Made by a program: the position numbers and the translations under genes. Source: DATKQI01 sp035532755 (GTDB lineage: Bacteria > Pseudomonadota > Alphaproteobacteria > Acetobacterales > Acetobacteraceae). From it: 29,832 nucleotides of DNA. Position 1 is the first letter of the stretch. Each line of letters starts with the position of its first letter. The stretch is taken from the NCBI GenBank assembly GCA_035532755.1, contig DATKQI010000159.1, forward strand, positions 1-29,832, given 5' to 3'. The notes beneath the pieces are model-generated. The model ran no database searches and was not told the origin of the DNA. It saw only the letters and a program-made list of their open reading frames with translations. Shown one piece after another: positions 16,210-22,882 of the stretch.

Positions 16210-16992
16210 ATGCGCCCTCTCGGCGGCGCGTCAATCGCGCCCGTGGCCGGCGCTGAATCTGCCTCCGCCGGAGCGAAAGGGGCGGCGGTCGTCACCGGCG
16301 GCGCCGGCGGCATCGGCCGCGCGGTGCTGGCCCGTCTCGCGGCCGACGGCTTCACCCCCGTCTCGTGGGATCTCTCGGCCGACGCGCCGGAAGCCGCGCT
16401 CGCGCTGTCCGTCGACGTGACCGATCCATCCGCGCTCGCCCAGGCTGCGGCGGCCACGCGCGCCGAGGCCGGGCCGATCCGCGCGCTGATCGTCAACGCC
16501 GGCATCCTCGGCCCGGTCTGCCCGGTGTGGGAGGTCACACCCGAGGCGATCCGCGCGGTGCTGGACACCAACCTGCTCTCCGCCTTTCTCACCCTGCGCG
16601 CGGTCGTGCCCGCCATGCTCGCCAACGAGGCGGTCGGCCAGGATCGCGGCCGCATCGTCATGATGGCCTCGGTCCAGGCGAAGGAGGGCACGGCCCTCTC
16701 CGGCCCCTACGCCGCCTCGAAGGCAGGGCTGATCGCGCTTGCGAAAACACTGGGCAAGGAACTGGCGGGGAGCGGCATCCTGGTCAACGCCATCACCCCC
16801 ACCGTGGTCCGCACCGCGATGGAGCGGTCGATCGGCCCGGAGCGGCGGGCCGACCTGCTGGCACGGATCCCGATGGGCCGCTTCGCCGAACCGCGGGAGG
16901 TCGCCGCCATGGTGTCGTTCCTGTGCGGCCCGGATTGCAGCTTTTCCACCGGCGCGGTGTTCGACCTCTCCGGCGGACGGTCAACCTGGTAG
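16210..16992 (+). CDS. SDR family NAD(P)-dependent oxidoreductase
   Basis: This is a classical short-chain dehydrogenase/reductase of 260 residues from ATG 16210. The cofactor glycine motif TGGAGGIGR is at 29-37, NAG at 96-98, and the catalytic set is Ser 154, Tyr 167 and Lys 171 (YAASK). The C-terminal FDLSGGRSTW ending is typical. The segment SWDLSADAPEA, with an aspartate at the end of the second strand, hints at NAD rather than NADP (inference). The substrate is unknown. Neighbours (an FAH-family enzyme and an EthD-like protein) suggest degradation of a sugar acid or aromatic compound. The start is uncertain: ATG 16177 is in frame upstream, and neither site has a clear ribosome binding site. 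Confidence 0.88.
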   Translation: MRPLGGASIAPVAGAESASAGAKGAAVVTGGAGGIGRAVLARLAADGFTPVSWDLSADAPEAALALSVDVTDPSALAQAAAATRAEAGPIRALIVNAGILGPVCPVWEVTPEAIRAVLDTNLLSAFLTLRAVVPAMLANEAVGQDRGRIVMMASVQAKEGTALSGPYAASKAGLIALAKTLGKELAGSGILVNAITPTVVRTAMERSIGPERRADLLARIPMGRFAEPREVAAMVSFLCGPDCSFSTGAVFDLSGGRSTW

Positions 16993-17003
16993 GGGAAAAC
17001 GGC

Positions 17004-17669
17004 ATGCTGGCTGGCGAGGCGGTGGTGGCGATCTGGAACGGCATCGCACCGGAAGGGCAGGCGGAATTCTACGCCTGGCACCTGCATGAACACATGCCCG
17101 AGCGCGTCGGCATCCCCGGTTTCCGCCGCGGCCGGCGCTACAGCGCCGCGGATGCCGCCACGCATCCGGCGTATTTCACGCTCTACGAGGCGGACACGAT
17201 GCAGGTGCTGCAAGGCGGCGACTACCTGAACCGCCTGAACGCGCCGACCGCCTGGACGAAATCCGCCACCGCCCATTTCCGCGACACCTCCCGCGCCCTC
17301 GCCCGCGTGCTGGAAACAACCGGCCCCGGCGCCGGCGGCGCACTGCTCACGATCCGTTTCGATGCCGACCCCGCGGCGGCGGCGGCGCTGTGCGACCGGG
17401 TGCGCCACGCCGCGGCATCGCCCCGCGTCACCGGGGCGCATCTGTGCGCGGGGGATGCCACGGCCTCCCGCGCTGACACCGCCGAAACGAAGGGCAGGGC
17501 GGACATCCAGGCGCCCCCCGCCTGGTTCGCCCTGATCGAGGCGACGGATGCCGAGGCGCTGGCAGGCCTGCTGCCCGATGCCGCGCTGACCGAGGCGGGC
17601 GCCTACCCCACCCCGCAGCGGGGCCTGTACCGCCTGGAATACACCCGCCTCAAAACCGCCTTTGCATGA
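17004..17669 (+). CDS. EthD-like / dimeric alpha-beta barrel protein, unknown function
   Basis: The 221-residue product begins MLAGEAVVAIWNGI. Its first half, with EFYAWHLHEHMPERVGIPGFRRGRRY and YFTLYEADTMQVL, resembles ferredoxin-like dimeric barrel proteins of the EthD/NIPSNAP type, including the conserved His-Glu-His-Met stretch. The second half (LLTIRFDADPAAAAALCDRV ... WFALIEATDAEAL) looks like a weaker second copy, so the protein may be a tandem-fold single-chain barrel. Start: AGGGGA ends seven bases before ATG 17004 and overlaps the SDR stop region. The 11-base gap makes it co-transcribed with the SDR gene. Such proteins are often found beside SDR and FAH enzymes in catabolic clusters. 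Its actual role is unknown. Confidence 0.7.
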   Translation: MLAGEAVVAIWNGIAPEGQAEFYAWHLHEHMPERVGIPGFRRGRRYSAADAATHPAYFTLYEADTMQVLQGGDYLNRLNAPTAWTKSATAHFRDTSRALARVLETTGPGAGGALLTIRFDADPAAAAALCDRVRHAAASPRVTGAHLCAGDATASRADTAETKGRADIQAPPAWFALIEATDAEALAGLLPDAALTEAGAYPTPQRGLYRLEYTRLKTAFA

Positions 17670-17715
17670 CCCTATGCCCGGCTTGGCGCTGGAGTGTCGA
17701 AGCCCCGTGCGATAC

Positions 17716-17747
17716 AACCGCGCTGCTTTCCGTGTGCCGCAGCGGTT
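17716..17747 (+). promoter_or_regulatory. Inverted repeat upstream of the FIST gene
   Basis: AACCGC (17716-17721) and GCGGTT (17742-17747) are complementary arms just before the GAGGG ribosome binding site of the GTG start at 17762. It could be an operator, or an RNA hairpin that exposes the start. The 92-base gap is the only space for a promoter of the FIST-kinase pair. Confidence 0.25.
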
Positions 17748-17761
17748 GAATCGAGGGTGTC

Positions 17762-18979
17762 GTGATCCGCGTCGCCTATGGTCGGAACTTCAATGCCGCC
17801 TCGGCCGTGCAGCAGTGTCTCGACACGCTGGCCCTCGGCGGCCCGGGCGCGGCTTCGCCCGCTCTGGTGCCCACCTTGTTGATCGTCTTCTGCGGCGGCA
17901 AGCACGATCCGCAAACGGTGCTGGCGGCGCTGCACCAGGCCGTAGGTCCGGTGCCGATCGTGGGCGGCTCCGCGGCCGGCGCCATCTGGGCGGGCGGCTT
18001 CGGCTACAGCGGGCTCGAACTCGGCATCGCCGCGATCACCGATCCGGCGATCACCCCCGCCATCTTCGTCTCCGACAGTTTGGGGGAGGGCGAGTTCGCC
18101 GCCGGCCGCGGCCTGGGCGCCCGCGTCGGGGCGGCCGCCACGGCGGAATCGCTCGCGCTGCTGTTTTTCGATTCCGTTGCCGGCAGCACCCCGCTGCGCC
18201 TGCATCCGGCCAGCCCGCTCGTCGCCGGTTTCCACGAGGGGCTGCAGGGCCGCCCGGTCCAGCTCGTCGGCGGCGGCATGCTGACCGACATGAACCTCTC
18301 CGACGGCTGGGTCTTCGATGGCGCCACCGTGCGCAAGCACGCCGCCGTGGCGCTGCTGTTCCCTCCCGCCGTCGCGGCCGAAACCGCCATCCTGCACGGC
18401 TGCCGCCCGGTCAGCACCTTCATGGAGATCACCCGGATCGACGGGGCGGAGGTGTATGAGCTCGATGGCCAGCCGGCGCTGGGCGTGATCGAGCGCATGC
18501 TGGGCCTGCCGCTCGGCGGCACGCAGGACCTGTCGCTGATCGCCACCCTCGGCCAGAAGCAGGGCGACCCCTTCGCGCCCTACAACGAGAACGACTACGT
18601 GAACCGGCTGATCCTGCGCTCCAACCGCGATGCCGGGTCGATCACCCTGTTCGAGCCGGATTTCAGCCGCGGCACCAAAGTGCAGATCATGGCGCGCGAC
18701 AACGCGCTGATGCTCGATTCCGTGCGCGACGGCGTGCGCGCGCTCGCCGCCGCGCCCGACACGGCGACCGCCTTCCTGGCGCTGTATATCGACTGCGCCG
18801 GCCGCGCCAGCGCGCGCAGCGGCGCCCCGGTCGAGGAGGCGGACCTGGTCCGCCTCGGCCTTCCCCCCGGCCTGCCGCTGCTCGGCTTCTATTCCGGCGT
18901 GGAGATCGCCCCCTTTGGCGGCTACAGTCTTCCGCTCGACTGGACAGGCGTGCTGACAGTGCTGCGCCATCGAAACTGA
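17762..18979 (+). CDS. FIST domain sensor protein (FIST_N plus FIST_C)
   Basis: The 405-residue soluble protein has the FIST architecture. The N-terminal half has IVGGSAAGAIWAGGFGYSG near 66-84 and the junction motif HGCRPVSTFMEIT at about 212-224. The C-terminal domain ends in GFYSGVEIAPFGG and LDWTGVLTVL, the usual FIST_C closing motif. FIST domains are thought to sense small ligands. Some members (NosP) bind haem and nitric oxide and control a partner histidine kinase encoded next to them (family knowledge). Here the stop overlaps the ATG of a kinase by one base, the same arrangement. Whether haem is bound cannot be told from sequence. His 212, His 158 and His 193 are candidates only. The GTG start has GAGGG five bases upstream. 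Confidence 0.9.
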   Translation: MIRVAYGRNFNAASAVQQCLDTLALGGPGAASPALVPTLLIVFCGGKHDPQTVLAALHQAVGPVPIVGGSAAGAIWAGGFGYSGLELGIAAITDPAITPAIFVSDSLGEGEFAAGRGLGARVGAAATAESLALLFFDSVAGSTPLRLHPASPLVAGFHEGLQGRPVQLVGGGMLTDMNLSDGWVFDGATVRKHAAVALLFPPAVAAETAILHGCRPVSTFMEITRIDGAEVYELDGQPALGVIERMLGLPLGGTQDLSLIATLGQKQGDPFAPYNENDYVNRLILRSNRDAGSITLFEPDFSRGTKVQIMARDNALMLDSVRDGVRALAAAPDTATAFLALYIDCAGRASARSGAPVEEADLVRLGLPPGLPLLGFYSGVEIAPFGGYSLPLDWTGVLTVLRHRN

Positions 18980-20361
18980 TGCCGGACGAATCCGCCCCCA
19001 ACGGCCAGCTCGACCGGGAGCTGAACTACTACCGTCGGGAATGCAACGACCTCGGGGCCCGGCTGCTGCGCTTGCAGGAGGAGCAGAGCCTCGCCTTCCG
19101 CGAAGCCCGCCGCAGCCGCACGGTGGCGAAGCTGATCCGCGAGGCCTACCGCCTGGTCGATGCCGCGGTCGATCCGCACGAGATCGCCGGCCCGATGCTG
19201 GAGATCGTGGTGGACAACGCGATGTGCGACCGCGCCGCCCTGATGAGGGAGGAGCCGCCGGACTCCGGCCGGTTCCATCTCGTCCACGCGATCGGCCTGC
19301 CCGCGGATCCGGCGGCCAACCCTACCCTGGTGCCCGGTCCGCCCGCCTTCTTCTTCACCACCGCCCAGACCCGGATCGAGCCGCCGGCCTACGAACTCAC
19401 CGGCATCCTGCAACTGCCCTACATCTGCTGGGCGTACGACCGCCCGAGCGGGCAGGCGCTCATCATCGGCAACCGCCTGGAAAGCAACGTCAGTCGCCCG
19501 TTTGAGGCCGGGGACCAGGAGCTGGTCGATGGCGCGCTGTCGGTCTATCTCGACGTGCTGATCCGCAAGCAGGCGGAACACGCGCTGCGCACCGCGAAGC
19601 AGGCCGCCGAGGACGCCGGAAACGCCCGCGCGACCTTCCTCGCCACGCTGAGCCACGAACTGCGTTCGCCACTGAACTCCATCATCGGCTTCTCCGAGAT
19701 CATGTCCTCGCGCTCCGGCTACCGGCTGAGTGGGCGGCAGTACGGGGACTATGCGGACCAGATCCTCGAATCCGGCAACCAGCTCCTCGCGCTGATCAAC
19801 GACATCCTGGAATATTCCGCCATCGCGAAGGGGCTGCCGGCGCTCGATCTGAAATGGGCGCCGCTCGCGGAGATACTGGGCACGGCCATCCGCGCCGCCG
19901 CCCCGATGGGCGCGAAAGGCGGGGTCACGCTCTCTGTCACCCCCATCGCGCCGGCGCTCGAAATCCTCGTCGATCTGCGCCGTTTCCGCCAGATATTGAG
20001 CAACCTGCTCAGCAACGCGATCAAGTTCACCCCCTCCGGCGGCGCGGTCACAATCTGCGCGGCCAGCCCGCCCGAGGGAGGGCTGGAGGTCTCGGTGCAG
20101 GATACCGGCGTGGGCATGCGGCCGGAGGATATCCCCACCGCGCTCGAACCGTTCCGCCAGGTGGAGAACGTCTATACCCGCTCGGTGCAGGGCACCGGCC
20201 TCGGCCTGCCGATCACGCGCGGCCTGGTCGAGGCGCATGGCGGCCGCCTGCGCATCCACAGCACGCCGGGCGGCGGCACCCAGGCGGTGGTCGTGCTGCC
20301 GGAGGAATGCGTCCGGCAGCAGACCCGCGGCGACTCTACCGGTATGCCGCCTGCGTCATGA
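18979..20361 (+). CDS. Soluble hybrid-less sensor histidine kinase (GAF-like domain, HisKA, HATPase)
   Basis: This is a 460-residue cytoplasmic kinase with no membrane segment. An N-terminal coiled coil (about 1-45, starting LDRELNYYRRECNDLGARLLR without the last residues of the heptads) leads into a GAF-like sensory region (about 55-195). A signalling helix follows, then the phosphoacceptor H-box SHELRSPLNSIIGF with His 226. The ATP-binding domain has the N-box SNLLSNAIKFTP (Asn 346), G1 DTGVGM at 375-380 and G2 GTGLGL at 405-410. There is no receiver domain and no response regulator nearby, so it must signal to an unlinked partner. Overlap with the FIST gene (TGATG) indicates co-translation, and the FIST protein is its likely ligand-sensing regulator. 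Its end overlaps the convergent desaturase gene by 26 bp. Confidence 0.93.
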   Translation: MPDESAPNGQLDRELNYYRRECNDLGARLLRLQEEQSLAFREARRSRTVAKLIREAYRLVDAAVDPHEIAGPMLEIVVDNAMCDRAALMREEPPDSGRFHLVHAIGLPADPAANPTLVPGPPAFFFTTAQTRIEPPAYELTGILQLPYICWAYDRPSGQALIIGNRLESNVSRPFEAGDQELVDGALSVYLDVLIRKQAEHALRTAKQAAEDAGNARATFLATLSHELRSPLNSIIGFSEIMSSRSGYRLSGRQYGDYADQILESGNQLLALINDILEYSAIAKGLPALDLKWAPLAEILGTAIRAAAPMGAKGGVTLSVTPIAPALEILVDLRRFRQILSNLLSNAIKFTPSGGAVTICAASPPEGGLEVSVQDTGVGMRPEDIPTALEPFRQVENVYTRSVQGTGLGLPITRGLVEAHGGRLRIHSTPGGGTQAVVVLPEECVRQQTRGDSTGMPPAS

Positions 20362-21535
20362 CCTCCGGCGCCGTGGCCGCGAGCGAGGCGAGGTTCTCGT
20401 CGATCGCGCGGAACAGCCCCCAGGTCTCGCCATAGTTGCGCGGGAAGCCGGGGCAGCCGGCTTCCACATCCTTCTGCCGCGCGTGGATGTAGCTGGTCCA
20501 TCGCCGCGTGGCGGGGCGGCGATGGTGGAAATCGTGGCACGGCGCGTCCCCCACCAGCACGAACAGCCGCACGAACAGTTGCACGCCCAGCATGTTCGCC
20601 CACCAGCCGGCCCAGGCCGCGAGCCCGCGCGCGGTGGTTGCCCGCAGCATCGGCGGGGCGCTGCCGGGGAACACGCCCGCGGTTGCGTGGCAGACGAATT
20701 CCTTGCCGCGCTGGGCGATCAGCGCCCGGTCGGGGAAGCGGTGTTCGCACAGGATGCGGCCCACGGTCGCCAGTTGCAGCAGCACCGTCACCGGCAGCAC
20801 CCACAGCAGCAGCACCGGCAGAAGCCATCCGGCCGCCGCCCCGCCCGCGAGGACCAGCCCCCAGAAGCCGATGCCCACCAGGTTGTGGGCGCGGTCGGCG
20901 GAGCCCAGGCTGGCGCGCACCCGCCGCCACAGGAACAGGCCGTGAAACCGTGGCGAGACGAGGTTCACCAGCACCCGCCGCCATGATTCCCGCTTCGGCA
21001 TCCCCGCTTCCAGCCCGCACATGCCGAACACGAAATCGGCGAACTCGTCCTCGTCGGTCAGCAGCTTGCGCGCGCTGTGGTGCAGCATGTGCTCGTGCTG
21101 ATACACGTCGAAGTGCTTGAACAGCAGCAGCGCGGAAATCAGCCGGCCCACGCGCCGGTTGGCCTGTCGCGTCTTGAACACGGTGCCATGGCTGCAATGG
21201 TGGAACACCACCACCTGGAACAGGCCGAGGCCGGTGGTGGTGAACAGCAGCCCCAGCGGCACCAGCACCGCACCGGCCGGCACACCCGCATGCAACCCCA
21301 GCAGCCCGAGCCCGATTCCGCCCAGCGTCCATCCAAGTCCCGCGACCACGTAATCCAGCGCCGCATGCTCCCGCAGGGCTTCGCCGGGGGCGGGGCGGGC
21401 GGTCAGCCAGGTGATGAAAGGCTGGATCCAGTGCGGCAGCCGGTCTGCCATCATCGCCCGCGGGTCCGCCCGGGTCGGCTCAGACAGCACCGGAGTTTCG
21501 CAAACGATATCAATTCGATTCGATAGATACGTCAC
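20336..21535 (-). CDS. Membrane fatty acid desaturase family protein
   Basis: This is a di-iron membrane desaturase/hydroxylase of 399 residues from GTG 21535. The three histidine boxes are HHCSH at 112-116, HEHMLHH at 147-153 and HDFHH at 334-338. An additional LCEHRF lies near 262-267. Hydrophobic pairs flank the boxes, giving about four membrane helices. It probably introduces a double bond into membrane acyl chains, but hydroxylases share the fold. I chose GTG 21535 because of the purine-rich GAGAGAAAGGG upstream and a plausible promoter. ATG 21454 or 21451 (MMADRL) would drop an unconserved, lower-GC leader and are real alternatives. It is convergent with, and overlaps, the kinase gene. 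Confidence 0.88.
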   Translation of the reverse strand: MTYLSNRIDIVCETPVLSEPTRADPRAMMADRLPHWIQPFITWLTARPAPGEALREHAALDYVVAGLGWTLGGIGLGLLGLHAGVPAGAVLVPLGLLFTTTGLGLFQVVVFHHCSHGTVFKTRQANRRVGRLISALLLFKHFDVYQHEHMLHHSARKLLTDEDEFADFVFGMCGLEAGMPKRESWRRVLVNLVSPRFHGLFLWRRVRASLGSADRAHNLVGIGFWGLVLAGGAAAGWLLPVLLLWVLPVTVLLQLATVGRILCEHRFPDRALIAQRGKEFVCHATAGVFPGSAPPMLRATTARGLAAWAGWWANMLGVQLFVRLFVLVGDAPCHDFHHRRPATRRWTSYIHARQKDVEAGCPGFPRNYGETWGLFRAIDENLASLAATAPEVMTQAAYR

Positions 21536-21585
21536 GTTGTTGACCCTTTCTCTCAGGAGCAATGCCAGCGCAATGCAGATCAAAA

Positions 21586-21635
21586 CACGTGATAGTAGTA
21601 AGATTGCCGTTGTTTGCACGTGGTCTTGTCAAGAC
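21586..21635 (-). promoter_or_regulatory. Candidate desaturase promoter with twin CACGTG sites and a 13-bp palindrome
   Basis: Read on minus, TACTAT (21597-21592) is a good -10 hexamer about 50 nt before the GTG start, but its -35 is weak. Two perfect CACGTG palindromes flank it, at 21586-21591 near the predicted start point and at 21617-21622 over the -35. Their centres are 31 bp apart, three helical turns. GTCTTG-T-CAAGAC (21623-21635) is a 13-bp perfect inverted repeat abutting the second site. The layout suggests repressor dimers bound on one face of the DNA. Confidence 0.4.
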
Positions 21636-21743
21636 ACGCTGCTGCCGTGGTCACTGCCAGTCTTGCGTGCGTCGGGCCAGGGATATTTGCCCTCCCGGCG
21701 AGTCGTTCCAAGATCCGGGCCACATGTGGGCGGATATCCAGGG

Positions 21744-21775
21744 AAGAAACAGCCCGCCGCGAATGTGCACGGCGG
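21744..21775 (-). terminator. Possible terminator of the amiC-mtgA operon
   Basis: Read on minus, CCGCCG (21775-21770) pairs with CGGCGG (21759-21754) across a 10-nt loop and is followed by GCTGTTTCTT. It lies 14 nt past the mtgA stop. Four bases of its first arm are also part of the larger inverted repeat around the mtgA stop, so the two structures compete. Confidence 0.4.
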
Positions 21776-21858
21776 AGACGCAGCCGGATCAGCGCGCGCA
21801 GCGCAGCAACATGCCCAGTTGCCCCACCCGTGCGGCGATGATCCGGCTGCGTCTCCGC
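21772..21858. repeat. 20-bp perfect inverted repeat spanning the mtgA 3' end
   Basis: The left arm GCGGAGACGCAGCCGGATCA (21772-21791) and the right arm (21839-21858) are exact reverse complements with 47 bp between them. The right arm encodes an Arg-Arg-Ser-Arg-Ile stretch of MtgA. The left arm contains the mtgA TGA stop and continues into the intergenic region. In mRNA this would fold into a very stable 20-bp stem trapping the last codons. Confidence 0.9.
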
Positions 21859-22454
21859 ACATAGGCGTCGGGCCGCGCCGCGGACCAGCGCAGCGGATCG
21901 GGCAGCACCGCCGCCAGTCGCGCCGCCTCCGCCGCCGTCAGCGCCGCGGCCGGCTCGTGGAAGAAGGCGCGCGCCGCGGCCTCCACTCCGAAGATGCCGG
22001 GGCCGAACTCGATGCTGTTCAGGTACACCTCCAGCACCCGCCGCTTCGGCCAGAGCAGCGCGATCTGCGGCGTCAGCCACGCCTCCAGCGCCTTGCGCGG
22101 CAGGTTCCGCCCCGGCCACAGCAGCAGGTTCCGGGCGGTCTGCATGGTGATGGTGCTGGCCCCCAGCGGCCGGCCGCCGTGCATCCACACGCCGATCTGG
22201 CCGCGCAGCGCGCCGAAATCGAAACCCAGCGGTTCGGTGCAGAAAAAATCATCCTCGGAAGCGATCACCGATCGGGCCATCGCCGGCGCGATCCGCTCGT
22301 ACGGCACCCATCGGTGCCGCAGCCCATAGCCTTCGGCCACACGGATCAGCATCAGCGGCGTGATGGGCACGGGGGCGAAACGGAACAGCAGGATCAGCAG
22401 CGCCGGCCCCAGCAGCAGAACCGCCACGGCGCGGCGGATGATCCGCCGGCTCAC
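21789..22454 (-). CDS. mtgA: Monofunctional biosynthetic peptidoglycan transglycosylase
   Basis: MtgA polymerises lipid II into glycan strands at the inner membrane (GT51 family, no transpeptidase domain). The 221-residue product from GTG 22454 has one N-terminal membrane anchor (about 8-24). The catalytic glutamate lies in IASEDDFF (Glu 67), GASTITMQTARN is at 98-109, and PKRRVLEVYLNSIEFG follows. The usual ED..F..H.G.D motif is altered: FCTEPLGFD lacks the histidine and is one residue longer than the E. coli form. The second motif has Met-Gln where many have Gln-Gln, also seen in other GT51 proteins. The start overlaps the DUF423 stop by four bases (GTGA). The 3' end lies inside a 20-bp inverted repeat. 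Confidence 0.92.
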   Translation of the reverse strand: MSRRIIRRAVAVLLLGPALLILLFRFAPVPITPLMLIRVAEGYGLRHRWVPYERIAPAMARSVIASEDDFFCTEPLGFDFGALRGQIGVWMHGGRPLGASTITMQTARNLLLWPGRNLPRKALEAWLTPQIALLWPKRRVLEVYLNSIEFGPGIFGVEAAARAFFHEPAAALTAAEAARLAAVLPDPLRWSAARPDAYVRRRSRIIAARVGQLGMLLRCAR

Positions 22455-22882
22455 GCCACGCGCAGGGCCGAGATGCCCAGCAGCGCCCATCCCGCCATCA
22501 GCAGCCATCCACCGGCCGGCGCCGTCAGCGGCAGGCGCAGCCCGCCGATCGCGAACGCATACACGCTGCCGCAGAACAGCAGGATGCCCAGCGCGAAAGC
22601 GAACCCCGCCGCCTGCGCCCATCGGCCGCCGCGTGGCGCCCAGATGCCGCACAGCACCAGCGCCAGCGCGTGCCAGCCCTGCATCTGCACCCCGTCGCGC
22701 ACCATCCGCATCGCCGCCGGATCAAGCCGCGGGGCCAGCACGTGCGCGGCCACGGCGGACATCGCCACCGCCAGCAGCCCGGCGAGCGATCCCGCGATGA
22801 TGCAGAAGCGGCCGGCCGTGCGGCCCGTCGTGCGCCTTGGGGCGTCAGCGGGCGGCAGCGCTCGCCTCGCTGCGGGTCGCAC
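22451..22882 (-). CDS. DUF423 family small membrane protein
   Basis: This is a 143-residue protein with four membrane segments. It carries the family opening FCIIAGSLAGLLAVAMSAVAAHVL, then MVRDGVQMQGWHALALVL with the conserved WHA, then LFCGSVYAFAIGGLRL. DUF423 proteins (YgdD-like) have no settled function. The only reasonable start in frame is GTG 22882, which lies 38 bases inside the end of prfB and adds about 27 Arg/Pro-rich residues before the conserved domain. No ATG, GTG or TTG exists closer, so the overlap with prfB seems genuine unless a rare start is used. It is translationally linked to mtgA downstream. Confidence 0.85.
   Translation of the reverse strand: MRPAARRALPPADAPRRTTGRTAGRFCIIAGSLAGLLAVAMSAVAAHVLAPRLDPAAMRMVRDGVQMQGWHALALVLCGIWAPRGGRWAQAAGFAFALGILLFCGSVYAFAIGGLRLPLTAPAGGWLLMAGWALLGISALRVA

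Noticed and set aside
21623..21635. TTGACA on minus (within the 13-bp palindrome) as -35 of the desaturase promoter
   Set aside because: It lies 29 bp from the TACTAT -10, too far for a standard sigma-70 promoter; more likely part of an operator.
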